Below, piece after piece: positions 1-8,480 of a DNA stretch of 64,000 nt. Every line of letters begins with the position of its first letter. The first letter of the stretch is position 1. A program made the position numbers and the translations under genes. Location of the stretch: assembly GCF_008087085.1 (NCBI RefSeq), contig NZ_VIYJ01000010.1, forward strand, positions 169,303 to 233,302, in the 5' to 3' direction. The DNA comes from Nocardioides rubriscoriae. GTDB lineage: Bacteria; Actinomycetota; Actinomycetes; Propionibacteriales; Nocardioidaceae. Under the pieces are notes generated by a model that made no database searches, was not told where the DNA came from, and saw only the letters and a list, made by a program, of their open reading frames with translations.

Positions 1-1341
1 GGTGGCCGGCAGCACGTAGTCGGCGTGGGCGGCGGTCTCGTTGCGGTAGAGGTCGACGCTGACGAGCAGGTCGAGCCGCGGCAGGGCCTCGCGCAGGTCG
101 CTGCCGGGCACGGAGTGCACGGGGTTGCCGGCGGTCACGAACAGCGCGCGCACCCGGTCGGGGTGGTCGGTGGTGATCTCGCCGGCCAGCGCCGCGACGG
201 GGAACGCCCCGGCGACGCGGTGCCAGCGCCCGTCGGTCGTGCGGTGCTCGTCGAAGCGGCCCAGGCCGAGCGCGGCCGAGAGTCGCAGCGTGTCGAACGC
301 GCCGTGCGGCACGAGCAGCCCGCCGCGCCGGTCGAGGTTGCCGGCGAGCAGGTTGAGACCCTGGATCAGCCACGTCGCGATCGAGCCGAAGGGGCCCATG
401 TTGACGCCGGTCGAGCAGTATAGCGCGGCGCCGCCTCGTGAGCTGGCCGCGGCGTACGCCGTCGCGAGCTCGCGGATCGCCGCCGCCGGCACGCCGGTGA
501 CCGCCTCGGCGCGCTCGGGCTTCCAGGGCGCGGCCGCGGCGACGAGCTCGTCGACGCCACGGGCGACCGCGCGGGCCGGGGCGAGGTCGAGCGGCTGCTC
601 CTGGGTGAGCACGTGCAGCATCGCGGCGAGCAGGTAGGCGTCGGTGCCGGGGCGGATCGGCACGTGCTCGCCGACGCGGCGCGCGGTCTCGGTACGGCGC
701 GGGTCGACGACCACCACGCGCCCACCGCGGGCCTCGATGCGCTGCAGGACCCCCGCGGCGTCGGCGACGGTGAGCACCGACATCTGGCTGACCAGCGGGT
801 TGGAGCCCAGGCACACGAACATCTCGACGTGGTCGAGGTCGGGCACCGGCTGGATGAGCGAGAGGCCGTACATCTCGGTGGCGACGTGGAACTTGGTGTT
901 GACGTCGATGGAGTGCGACGCGAAGACGTTGGGGGAGCCCAGCGCCTCGACGTACGCCGCCGACATGAGCGTGGCCTGCAGCGAGAAGAACGTCGGGTTG
1001 CCCTGGTAGATCGCGACGGAGCGCGGGCCGTGCGCGTCGACGAGCGCGCGCACGCGAGCACCGATCTCGGCGGTCGCCTGCTCCCAGGAGACGGGGACCA
1101 GCTCGCCGTCGACGCGCTTGAGCGGGGTGTCGAGCCGGTCGTCGTCGTGGTGCAGGGCGCCGAGCCCGAGGCCCTTGACGCAGCAGTAGCCCTTCGACAC
1201 CGGGTGGTCGCGGTCGGGACGGACCTTGAGCACGGTCTCGTCGGCGGCCACGTCGACGACCAGGCCGCAGTGCACCTCGCAGATCCGGCAGAACGTGCGG
1301 ACGCTGCGAGCCGGCGGGGTCGGGGTGCCGCGGTCAGCCAC
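1..1341 (-). CDS. Molybdopterin oxidoreductase, N-terminal part (cut by window edge)
   Basis: First 447 codons of a molybdenum-bis-MGD enzyme of the formate dehydrogenase/nitrate reductase (DMSO reductase) superfamily; the C-terminal part lies beyond base 1. CRICEVHC (Cys18, 21, 25) followed by KGYCCVKG near residue 53 forms the N-terminal [4Fe-4S] site. Further family signatures are GSNPLVSQ, VVVDPRRTETA and, at the edge, ADYVLPAT. No Tat signal precedes the cluster, so a cytoplasmic enzyme is likely; the substrate cannot be told. The GTG start overlaps the upstream zinc-finger gene by 8 bases, so these genes are probably co-transcribed. Confidence 0.88.
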   Translation of the reverse strand, partial: MADRGTPTPPARSVRTFCRICEVHCGLVVDVAADETVLKVRPDRDHPVSKGYCCVKGLGLGALHHDDDRLDTPLKRVDGELVPVSWEQATAEIGARVRALVDAHGPRSVAIYQGNPTFFSLQATLMSAAYVEALGSPNVFASHSIDVNTKFHVATEMYGLSLIQPVPDLDHVEMFVCLGSNPLVSQMSVLTVADAAGVLQRIEARGGRVVVVDPRRTETARRVGEHVPIRPGTDAYLLAAMLHVLTQEQPLDLAPARAVARGVDELVAAAAPWKPERAEAVTGVPAAAIRELATAYAAASSRGGAALYCSTGVNMGPFGSIATWLIQGLNLLAGNLDRRGGLLVPHGAFDTLRLSAALGLGRFDEHRTTDGRWHRVAGAFPVAALAGEITTDHPDRVRALFVTAGNPVHSVPGSDLREALPRLDLLVSVDLYRNETAAHADYVLPAT

Positions 1342-1687
1342 GGACGTGCGACATCCAGTCGGCGGGCACCCGGCCGGCCGGGCCGGGCACCGGCTGGTCC
1401 TCGGGGCGCGAGTGCGGGGCAGCGAGCTCGAGACCCTCGGGGACGTCGGCGTCGGTGCCGGTCGCGAAGTCCCAGAACCAGTCCTCCCCGGGCTCGAAGC
1501 TCTGCATGACCGGGTGGCCGCTCGCCGCGTAGTGGGCCGAGGCGTGCTGGGCCGGCGAGGAGTCGCAGCAGCCGACGTGGCCGCACTGGGCGCAGCGGCG
1601 CAGGTGCACCCACCACCCGCCCGCGGCCTCGCACTCGGCGCAGCCGGTGCCGCTGGGGGGAACGCTGGGGTCGATGCCGTCGCTCAT
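1334..1687 (-). CDS. UBP-type zinc finger protein
   Basis: 117-residue protein that is almost entirely a UBP-type zinc finger, the fold used in eukaryotic deubiquitinases to hold ubiquitin tails. Candidate zinc ligands are Cys16, Cys19, Cys32, Cys35, Cys40 and His48, His52, His58 in the usual CxxC...CxxCG...GC...H...H order. Bacterial stand-alone copies have no settled function. The ATG overlaps the stop of the upstream membrane-protein gene by four bases (ATGA), and the 3' end overlaps the molybdopterin oxidoreductase gene, so the three form a tight operon. A role in maturing or escorting the oxidoreductase is speculation from context only. Confidence 0.85.
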   Translation of the reverse strand: MSDGIDPSVPPSGTGCAECEAAGGWWVHLRRCAQCGHVGCCDSSPAQHASAHYAASGHPVMQSFEPGEDWFWDFATGTDADVPEGLELAAPHSRPEDQPVPGPAGRVPADWMSHVRG

Positions 1688-2331
1688 GACGGGGAGTCTG
1701 CCGTGCGCCGGGGCGCGAGTCGACGGTCGAGCGCCGACGCCGCGGCCAGCAGCGCGACGAACAGCACGGTCACCCCCAGGCAGGCCACGACGACGGCCCC
1801 GGCGCCGTCCTCGCGGTGGTCGAGGAACGGGTAGGGGTACCAGCCGGTCATGGCCCCGACCAGCAGCGTCACCACGAGCCACCCGACCGGCCACACCAGG
1901 GTGAGCGCGGCGACGCGCCCCGTCACGCGCGGCCGGGGACCGAAGGCCACCCACCCGGCCACCGCCAGCACGGGCACCACCATGTGCAGCATCTTGTCGG
2001 CCACCCAGTCGGCGCCCTCGAGGTCGAGCAGCGGGCGCAGCAGCACGAAGTGGACCAACCCGGTCACCGTGATCCCGACGACCGCGGCGAGGCGCAGCAC
2101 CCGCCAGGTCGCGCCGTCGCGGCCGGGGTCGCGGGCCAGCTGCGCCGAGACGACGGCCACCAGCACGTTGCTCTGGATCGTGAAGTAGGCGACGAAGCGC
2201 GCCAGGCGCAATGGCAGCGCCGGCGGCTCGACCTCGTCAAGCACCTGCCCGCCGCGCACCACCAGCACGAGCTGCAGGGCCAGGGCCGCGGTCGCGGCCG
2301 CGGCGGTCAGCAGGTGCCAGCGTCGGTCCAC
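1684..2331 (-). CDS. Pr6Pr family membrane protein
   Basis: 215-residue integral membrane protein with about six hydrophobic helices and the FTIQSN and GWYPYPFLDH sequences typical of the Pr6Pr family; its function is unknown. The GTG start at 2331 is preferred over the longer in-frame ATG because a TACCCT -10-like box ends 7 bases upstream, giving a leaderless promoter for the three-gene operon. It overlaps the downstream zinc-finger gene by four bases. Confidence 0.72.
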   Translation of the reverse strand: MDRRWHLLTAAAATAALALQLVLVVRGGQVLDEVEPPALPLRLARFVAYFTIQSNVLVAVVSAQLARDPGRDGATWRVLRLAAVVGITVTGLVHFVLLRPLLDLEGADWVADKMLHMVVPVLAVAGWVAFGPRPRVTGRVAALTLVWPVGWLVVTLLVGAMTGWYPYPFLDHREDGAGAVVVACLGVTVLFVALLAAASALDRRLAPRRTADSPS

Positions 2332-2380
2332 CCGCCCGAGGGTAGGGCCCGGGCAACCCCGCCGCACCCCACCGTGCGGG

Positions 2381-2440
2381 TCGGCCGGACGTCGGCCGGA
2401 CGTCGGCCGGACGTCGGCCGGACGTCAGCCGGACGTCAGG
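2381..2440. repeat. Tandem 11-base repeat, five units
   Basis: Four perfect units of TCGGCCGGACG (2381-2424) are followed by one unit with a single change (TCAGCCGGACG, 2425-2435) and a partial sixth. It sits in the 242-base gap between the divergent Pr6Pr and dehydratase/VOC genes. The 11-base period is close to one helical turn, so it could be a multi-site protein target or a slippage-prone tract. Nothing else in the gap is convincing except a 19-codon ORF at 2455-2514. Confidence 0.9.
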
Positions 2441-2573
2441 TGTAGGCAGGGGGCATGCGCCCCCTCGTCATGGCCTCCGCCCTCAACGCCAGCATCTGGC
2501 GACGCAACCGCTGACCGCTGCACCCCCCAGCAGGCGAACCCCGTCGTCGGTCGGCTGTGGCAGGGTCGCGAGC

Positions 2574-3305
2574 ATGACCGACTCGACGGACGACAACTCG
2601 ACGGACGACAAGCGGACGATGAGCCCCGCCGACGTCGCGGCCGAGCTCCTCGACGACTGGCGCTACCTCGCCGGCGCGCTCCATGCGCGCTTCGCGACCG
2701 GCAGCTTCGCCACGGGGCTCGCGCTGGTCAACGACATCGGCGCCTCCGCCGAGACCGCCGACCACCACCCCGACCTCGACCTGCGCTACCCCTTCGTGTC
2801 GGTCCGGCTCAGCAGCCACGACGTCGGCGGCGTCACCCAGCGCGACGTGCGTCTGGCCCGCGAGATCACCGACCACGCCGGCCGGCTCGGCGCCACCCCC
2901 CGCCCCGACGAGCTGCGCGTCGTCGAGTGGGCCCTCGACACCCGCGCCCACGCCGAGGTCGCGCCCTTCTGGGCCGCGGTCCTCGGTCGCCCGGCGCCCG
3001 ACGCCGACGCCGACGCGCTCGCCGACCCCGACGGCACCGGGCTCGGCGTGTGGTTCCAGGACGCGCCCGGGGCGACGTCCACCGTCGAGCGTCCGGCCGA
3101 GCAGCGCTGGCACGTCGACGTCACCGTCCCGGTCGAGACCGCCGAGCGGCGGGTCCAGGAGGCGCTCGCCGCCGGAGGCACCCTGGTCAGCGACGCCCGC
3201 AAGCCCAGCTTCTGGGTGCTCGCCGACGCCCACGGAAACCAGGCCTGCGTCTGCACCGCCATCGGCAGCACCGAGGAGGTGCCGGTCGATGACTCAGGCG
3301 CCTGA
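2574..3305 (+). CDS. Pterin-4a-carbinolamine dehydratase-like/VOC fusion protein, copy 1
   Basis: 243-residue two-domain protein. Residues about 15-105 resemble pterin-4a-carbinolamine dehydratase (ADHHPDLDLRYPFVSVRL then SSHDVGGVTQRD, the family's HHP...Y and H-GLT-D signatures). Residues about 115-235 form a glyoxalase/VOC-like domain with the WHVDVTVP and FWVLADAHGNQAC motifs. The dehydratase family recycles oxidised pterin cofactor, but this fusion's substrate is unknown. A CAGGGT box 6-7 bases before the ATG suggests a leaderless start. It overlaps a paralogue by 17 bases. Confidence 0.8.
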   Translation: MTDSTDDNSTDDKRTMSPADVAAELLDDWRYLAGALHARFATGSFATGLALVNDIGASAETADHHPDLDLRYPFVSVRLSSHDVGGVTQRDVRLAREITDHAGRLGATPRPDELRVVEWALDTRAHAEVAPFWAAVLGRPAPDADADALADPDGTGLGVWFQDAPGATSTVERPAEQRWHVDVTVPVETAERRVQEALAAGGTLVSDARKPSFWVLADAHGNQACVCTAIGSTEEVPVDDSGA

Positions 3306-3975
3306 CGACGACCGACCCCTCCTCGGCGGTCACGACGTCGAGGCCGAGCTGCTGGCCGACTGGCGCCTGCTGTTCGACGCCCTGCACGCCCGGTTCGAGA
3401 CCGGTGACTTCGCCACCGGCGTGCGACTGGTCGAGGCGATCGGCGCGGCTGCCGACGCGGCCGACCACCACCCCGACGTCGACCTGACCTACCCCCGCGT
3501 CGACGTCCGGCTCTCGAGCCACGACGTCGGTGGGGTCACGATGCGCGACGTCCGGCTGGCGCGCGAGATCAGCACCGCCGCCGGCCGGCTCGGGGCCACG
3601 CCGCGTCCCGACCGGCTCAGCGTGCTCGAGCTGGGCCTCGACACCGCCGACTTCGCCGAGGTGTCGCCCTTCTGGGCGGCCCTGCTGGGCTACGAGCCCA
3701 GCCGTCACCACGACGGCGAGCTGCGCGACCCCGACGGCACGATGCCGACCATCTGGGCGCAGCCGACCGACGCCCACGACACGCCCCGCCAGCGCTGGCA
3801 CCTCGACCTGCGGGTGCCACCCGAGGTGGCCGAGGACCGCGTCCGCGCGGCCCTCGACGCCGGCGGCACCCTCGTCAGCGCCGCGCGGGCGCCGGCGTTC
3901 TGGGTGCTGGCGGACGCCCAGGGCAACCAGGCGTGCGTCACGACCTGGCTGGGGCGCGACGCACCGTCAGCGTGA
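3289..3975 (+). CDS. Pterin-4a-carbinolamine dehydratase-like/VOC fusion protein, copy 2
   Basis: 228-residue paralogue of the preceding gene with the same architecture: ADHHPDVDLTYPRVDVRL and SSHDVGGVTMRD in the dehydratase-like half, WHLDLRVP and FWVLADAQGNQAC in the VOC half. The two copies are similar along their whole length, so this is a tandem duplication of a two-domain gene. The ATG at 3289 lies inside the 3' end of copy 1 in another frame, giving translational coupling. Its own 3' end overlaps the convergent EEP gene by 38 bases. Substrate unknown. Confidence 0.8.
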   Translation: MTQAPDDDRPLLGGHDVEAELLADWRLLFDALHARFETGDFATGVRLVEAIGAAADAADHHPDVDLTYPRVDVRLSSHDVGGVTMRDVRLAREISTAAGRLGATPRPDRLSVLELGLDTADFAEVSPFWAALLGYEPSRHHDGELRDPDGTMPTIWAQPTDAHDTPRQRWHLDLRVPPEVAEDRVRAALDAGGTLVSAARAPAFWVLADAQGNQACVTTWLGRDAPSA

Positions 3976-4669
3976 TCCAGTCGTGGTCCGAGCCGGTGGT
4001 GGTCCGGCTGATCACGTCGAGCCCGCCGAGCGGCTCGAAGACGGGGTCGTGGCACACGCCGTCGAGCCCGTGGGCCACGTAGCGCACCCCGATCTCGGGG
4101 AAGGTGCGGTGCGGGGCGAAGGCCCACGCGTCCTGGACGAAGCGGACCTTGCCGCACGGCACCCGGTAGTTGAAGTCGCCGCCGCCGAGCACCGGCCAGC
4201 CGGCCCGCGCGTGGTGGTCGAGCAGGGCCAGCTCGGCGCGCACGTGGGCGCGGTACTCCCGGGTGCCGCGCCACAGCTGTCGCACCGTGCCGTCGCGGCG
4301 CTGCACCCACGCGTTGCGGTGGGTCGAGAACGCCAGGGCCCGCTGCCCGTCGGGCAGCACGACGCGGGCCCAGGCCGCCCACCGGTCGTGGGCGACCGGC
4401 GAGCGCGGCACCGCCTGCGACATCTTCTCGACGTCGCTGGCGACCACCTCGACGTCGCCGCGCACCAGCAGGGCGACCTCGCGGCTGCCGTGGGTGCCGT
4501 CGCGACGCCCGACGTACTGGTAGCCGTCGACCGCGCGCACGACCTCGGGCCAGCCCCCGGCCACCTCGCACAGGACCACGAGGTGGGGCCACCCGTCGAC
4601 GAGCCGGGCCAGGTCCTGCGCCGGCTGCCGGTTGCGCACCGACAGGTTGGCGACGCGCACGTCGTACAT
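3938..4669 (-). CDS. Endonuclease/exonuclease/phosphatase (EEP) superfamily protein
   Basis: 243 residues with the metal-dependent phosphoesterase signatures of the DNase I/EEP fold: LCEVAGG (metal-binding Glu), FSTHRNAW, GGDFNYR and the terminal GSDHDWI with the catalytic Asp-His. No signal peptide, so cytoplasmic. Substrates in this superfamily range from DNA to phospholipids and phosphoinositides, and the sequence does not decide. Divergent from the ilv leader and overlapping the convergent copy-2 fusion gene by 38 bases. Confidence 0.78.
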   Translation of the reverse strand: MYDVRVANLSVRNRQPAQDLARLVDGWPHLVVLCEVAGGWPEVVRAVDGYQYVGRRDGTHGSREVALLVRGDVEVVASDVEKMSQAVPRSPVAHDRWAAWARVVLPDGQRALAFSTHRNAWVQRRDGTVRQLWRGTREYRAHVRAELALLDHHARAGWPVLGGGDFNYRVPCGKVRFVQDAWAFAPHRTFPEIGVRYVAHGLDGVCHDPVFEPLGGLDVISRTTTGSDHDWITLTVRRAPARS

Positions 4670-4727
4670 GCCCCCATCATCGGGTGCCGGTGGTGACCGT
4701 CCGGAGCGGCCAGATGCTGGGACTGCT

Positions 4728-4744
4728 GTCCCACCATGTGGGAC
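4728..4744. promoter_or_regulatory. Perfect palindrome upstream of the ilvBNC leader
   Basis: GTCCCAC-cat-GTGGGAC, a 7+3+7 inverted repeat, lies about 50-67 bases before the ilvB leader ATG. A TACGGT box (4784-4789) ends six bases before that ATG. The palindrome is therefore upstream of the likely promoter, at a distance typical of an activator site or distal operator. No cognate regulator is obvious in this window. Confidence 0.5.
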
Positions 4745-4794
4745 CGTGGCAGACTCGGCTACGGCTCCGCGGGGTCGACGGCTACGGTGACGTC

Positions 4795-4836
4795 ATGCGT
4801 CACGACCTCCTCGTATCCCAGCGGCGTGCTGACTGA
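4795..4836 (+). CDS. ilvB leader peptide
   Basis: 13-codon ORF, MRHDLLVSQRRAD, with consecutive Leu-Leu-Val codons, ending 21 bases before a GC-rich hairpin with a U-run and 114 bases before ilvB. It matches the established layout of transcription attenuation: ribosomes stalling at Leu/Val codons when these amino acids are scarce would favour an antiterminator. Actinobacterial ilvB genes commonly carry such short leaders. Its ATG lies 6 bases after a TACGGT box, so the leader itself may be read from a leaderless mRNA. Confidence 0.75.
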   Translation: MRHDLLVSQRRAD

Positions 4837-4856
4837 CCCGACCAGCCAGCACGTCA

Positions 4857-4890
4857 CCCCTCGTCGCCTCCTGTGGCCGAGGGGTTTTTT
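4857..4890 (+). terminator. ilvB attenuator terminator
   Basis: Stem CCCCTCG (4857-4863) pairs with CGAGGGG (4878-4884) and is followed at once by six T residues (4885-4890), a classic intrinsic terminator in a genome where U-tracts are rare. Its place between the Leu/Val leader peptide and ilvB makes it the regulated terminator of the ilvBNC operon. Confidence 0.85.
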
Positions 4891-4949
4891 GTTGTCACGA
4901 CACCAGTCACCCCCGGTCCACCCATGAACCAAGAAGAGAGAAGCAGCGG

Positions 4950-6689
4950 ATGAGCGCAGAGATCACCGGCGCACAGAGCCTGGTCAAGTCGCTGGAGGCA
5001 GCCGGCACCGAGACCATCTTCGGCATCCCCGGCGGGGCCATCCTCCCGGCCTACGACCCGCTCATGGACTCCTCGATCCGCCACATCCTGGTGCGCCACG
5101 AGCAGGGGGCCGGCCACGCCGCCCAGGGGTACGCCGCCGCCACCGGTCGGGTCGGGGTCTGCATGGCGACGTCGGGCCCGGGCGCGACCAACCTGGTCAC
5201 CCCGATCGCCGACGCCCACATGGACTCCGTGCCGATGGTCGCGGTCACCGGCCAGGTCGGCGCGTCGATGATCGGCACCGACGCCTTCCAGGAGGCCGAC
5301 ATCCGCGGCATCACGATGCCGATCACCAAGCACAACTTCCTGGTCACCGACCCGCGCGACATCCCGCGCACGATCGCCGAGGCGTTCCACATCGCCTCCA
5401 CCGGCCGCCCGGGCCCGGTGCTCGTCGACATCGCCAAGTCGGCGCTGCAGGCGCAGACCACCTACGACTGGCCCTCCGAGATCCACCTGCCCGGCTACCG
5501 CCCGGTGACCCGCCCCCACGCCAAGCAGATCCGCGAGGCGACCCGCCTGCTGCTCGAGGCCCGCAAGCCGGTCCTCTACGTCGGCGGCGGCACCATCCGC
5601 GCCAACGCCTCGCGCGAGCTGCTCGCGCTGGCCGAGCTGACCGGCATCCCGGTCGTCACCACGCTGATGGCGCTCGGGGCCTTCCCCGACAGCCACCCGC
5701 AGCACCTCGGCATGCCCGGCATGCACGGCACCGTGGCCGCCGTCGCCGGCCTGCAGAAGAGCGACCTCATCATCAGCCTCGGCGCTCGCTTCGACGACCG
5801 GGTCACCGGCAACCTCGACTCCTTCGCCCCCGGCGCGAAGGTGATCCACGCCGACATCGACCCCGCCGAGATCGGCAAGAACCGCCACGCCGACGTGCCG
5901 ATCGTGGGTGACGTCCGCGAGGTGCTGATCGACCTGCACGCCGCGCTGGCGGCCGAGGCCGAGGCCGGCCACACCGGCGACTACGAGGGCTGGGTGTCGT
6001 TCCTGTCCGGGGTCAAGGCGACCTACCCGCTCGGCTATGACAAGCCGGCCAACGGCCTGTCCCCGCAGTACGTCATCGAGCGGCTCGGCGCGATCGCCGG
6101 CCCCGACACGATCTACACCTCCGGCGTCGGGCAGCACCAGATGTGGGCGGCGCACTACGTCAAGTACCAGAAGCCGCGCACCTGGCTCAACTCCGGCGGC
6201 CTGGGCACGATGGGCTACTCCGTGCCCGCGGCGATGGGCGCCAAGGTCGGCATGCCCGACACCACGGTGTGGGCCATCGACGGCGACGGGTGCTTCCAGA
6301 TGACCAACCAGGAGCTCGCGACCTGCGCGATCAACGACATCCCGATCAAGGTCGCGATCATCAACAACGAGTCGCTCGGCATGGTGCGCCAGTGGCAGAC
6401 ACTGTTCTACAACGAGCGCTACTCCAACACCGACCTGCACTCCAAGCGCATCCCCGACTTCGTCAAGCTCGCCGACGCCTACGGCTGCATCGGCCTGGCC
6501 TGCGAGTCGCCCGACGACGTCGACGCCACCATCGACAAGGCCATGCAGATCAACGACGTCCCCGTCGTGGTCGACTTCCGCGTGCACCGCGACGCGATGG
6601 TGTGGCCGATGGTCGCCGCCGGCACCAGCAACGACGAGATCAAGTACGCCCGTGACCTCGCCCCCGACTTCGCCGAGAACGACCTCTGA
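4950..6689 (+). CDS. ilvB: Acetolactate synthase large (catalytic) subunit
   Basis: 579 residues, full length for the thiamine-diphosphate enzyme that condenses pyruvate with pyruvate or 2-oxobutyrate, the first common step of valine, leucine and isoleucine synthesis. FGIPGGAILP and VRHEQGAGHAAQGYA (with the cofactor-activating Glu), TSGPGATNLVT, the FAD-region RFDDRVTG, and the ThDP motif beginning IDGDGCFQMT are all present. Works as a complex with IlvN, 16 bases downstream. Expression is likely controlled by the upstream Leu/Val leader and attenuator. Confidence 0.97.
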   Translation: MSAEITGAQSLVKSLEAAGTETIFGIPGGAILPAYDPLMDSSIRHILVRHEQGAGHAAQGYAAATGRVGVCMATSGPGATNLVTPIADAHMDSVPMVAVTGQVGASMIGTDAFQEADIRGITMPITKHNFLVTDPRDIPRTIAEAFHIASTGRPGPVLVDIAKSALQAQTTYDWPSEIHLPGYRPVTRPHAKQIREATRLLLEARKPVLYVGGGTIRANASRELLALAELTGIPVVTTLMALGAFPDSHPQHLGMPGMHGTVAAVAGLQKSDLIISLGARFDDRVTGNLDSFAPGAKVIHADIDPAEIGKNRHADVPIVGDVREVLIDLHAALAAEAEAGHTGDYEGWVSFLSGVKATYPLGYDKPANGLSPQYVIERLGAIAGPDTIYTSGVGQHQMWAAHYVKYQKPRTWLNSGGLGTMGYSVPAAMGAKVGMPDTTVWAIDGDGCFQMTNQELATCAINDIPIKVAIINNESLGMVRQWQTLFYNERYSNTDLHSKRIPDFVKLADAYGCIGLACESPDDVDATIDKAMQINDVPVVVDFRVHRDAMVWPMVAAGTSNDEIKYARDLAPDFAENDL

Positions 6690-6705
6690 GTCCCGGAGAC
6701 ACGAC

Positions 6706-7248
6706 ATGACCACGCACACGCTCTCCGTCCTCGTCGAGAACAAGCCCGGCGTCCTGGCCCGCATCGCCGGGCTGTTCAGCCGGCGCGGCTTCAACATCGA
6801 CTCCCTCGCGGTCGGCCCGACCGAGCACCCTGAGGTCTCGCGGATGACCATCGTGGTCAACGTCGAGTCCTCGCCCCTCGAGCAGGTCACCAAGCAGCTC
6901 AACAAGCTCGTCGAGGTCATCAAGATCGTCGAGCTCGACCCGACGACCTCGGTGACCCGCGAGCTGGTCATGGTCAAGGTCGCGGCCAACGTCGAGACCC
7001 GGGGTTCGGTGCTGGAGATCGTGCAGCTGTTCCGGGCCAAGGTCATCGACATCGCCCCCGACGCGATCGCCATGCAGATCACCGGCAACGCCGGCAAGAT
7101 CGCCGACTTCCTCACGATGCTCGAGCCCTTCGGCATCCGCGAGCTCGTCCAGTCCGGCCAGGTCGCGATCGGCCGCGGCTCCCGCTCCATCTCCGAGCGC
7201 TCCCTGCGCCCGGTCGCCGTCCCGGTCGCGCCGGCCCACGCCGGCTGA
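6706..7248 (+). CDS. ilvN: Acetolactate synthase small (regulatory) subunit
   Basis: 180 residues with an N-terminal ACT domain (LSVLVENKPGVLARIAGLFS, then GFNIDSLAVG) that binds the feedback effector valine, and the C-terminal half that activates IlvB. Starts 16 bases after ilvB with a CCCGGAGAC ribosome-binding region. Middle gene of ilvBNC. Confidence 0.96.
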   Translation: MTTHTLSVLVENKPGVLARIAGLFSRRGFNIDSLAVGPTEHPEVSRMTIVVNVESSPLEQVTKQLNKLVEVIKIVELDPTTSVTRELVMVKVAANVETRGSVLEIVQLFRAKVIDIAPDAIAMQITGNAGKIADFLTMLEPFGIRELVQSGQVAIGRGSRSISERSLRPVAVPVAPAHAG

Positions 7249-7302
7249 CCCCTCGACACCCATCCCCACCCACCAGCACGACAACCCGAAGGAGAAGCCC
7301 TC

Positions 7303-8328
<1,026 letters not shown>

Positions 8329-8353
8329 CGCAACGGCCACACCAACCACACGT

Positions 8354-8389
8354 TGGTCGAGGAGGTCGCCCGCGACCGTCACGAGACCA
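8354..8389 (+). repeat. Interspersed hairpin repeat, copy 1
   Basis: Copy of an intergenic element running from TGGTCGAGG to ACGAGACCA. Inner stem GGTCGC/GCGACC, outer GGTC/GACC. Same family at 25040, 32355, 59349 and 59387. Located between the ilvC stop and its terminator. Confidence 0.85.
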
Positions 8390-8395
8390 CGTCAC

Positions 8396-8433
8396 CGCAG
8401 CCGGTCCCGGGAACCTCCCCGGGACCGGCTGCG
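8396..8433. terminator. Hairpin terminator after ilvC
   Basis: A perfect 16-base-pair stem (8396-8411 with 8418-8433; arms begin CGCAGCCGGTC) with a six-base loop and no U-tract, as usual for actinobacterial terminators. It lies between ilvC and the convergent ABC permease gene, so it may end transcription from both sides. Confidence 0.75.
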
Positions 8434-8480
8434 GTGCTCTCGATCGGCTCGTGCGACCTCGTTCCTCGCAGGGCCTCTGC

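Noticed and set aside
2381..2440. Tandem repeat as a CRISPR array
   Set aside because: Units are 11 bases and contiguous with no spacers; no cas gene is present.
4728..4949. T-box riboswitch upstream of ilvB (and similarly cimA)
   Set aside because: No T-box sequence or specifier stem; short leader peptides plus terminators explain the layout better.
4854..7259. 801-codon ORF antisense to ilvB and ilvN
   Set aside because: Shadow of GC-rich codons; Val/Gly/Asp/Arg-rich translation with no domain, while the opposite strand encodes full IlvB and IlvN.
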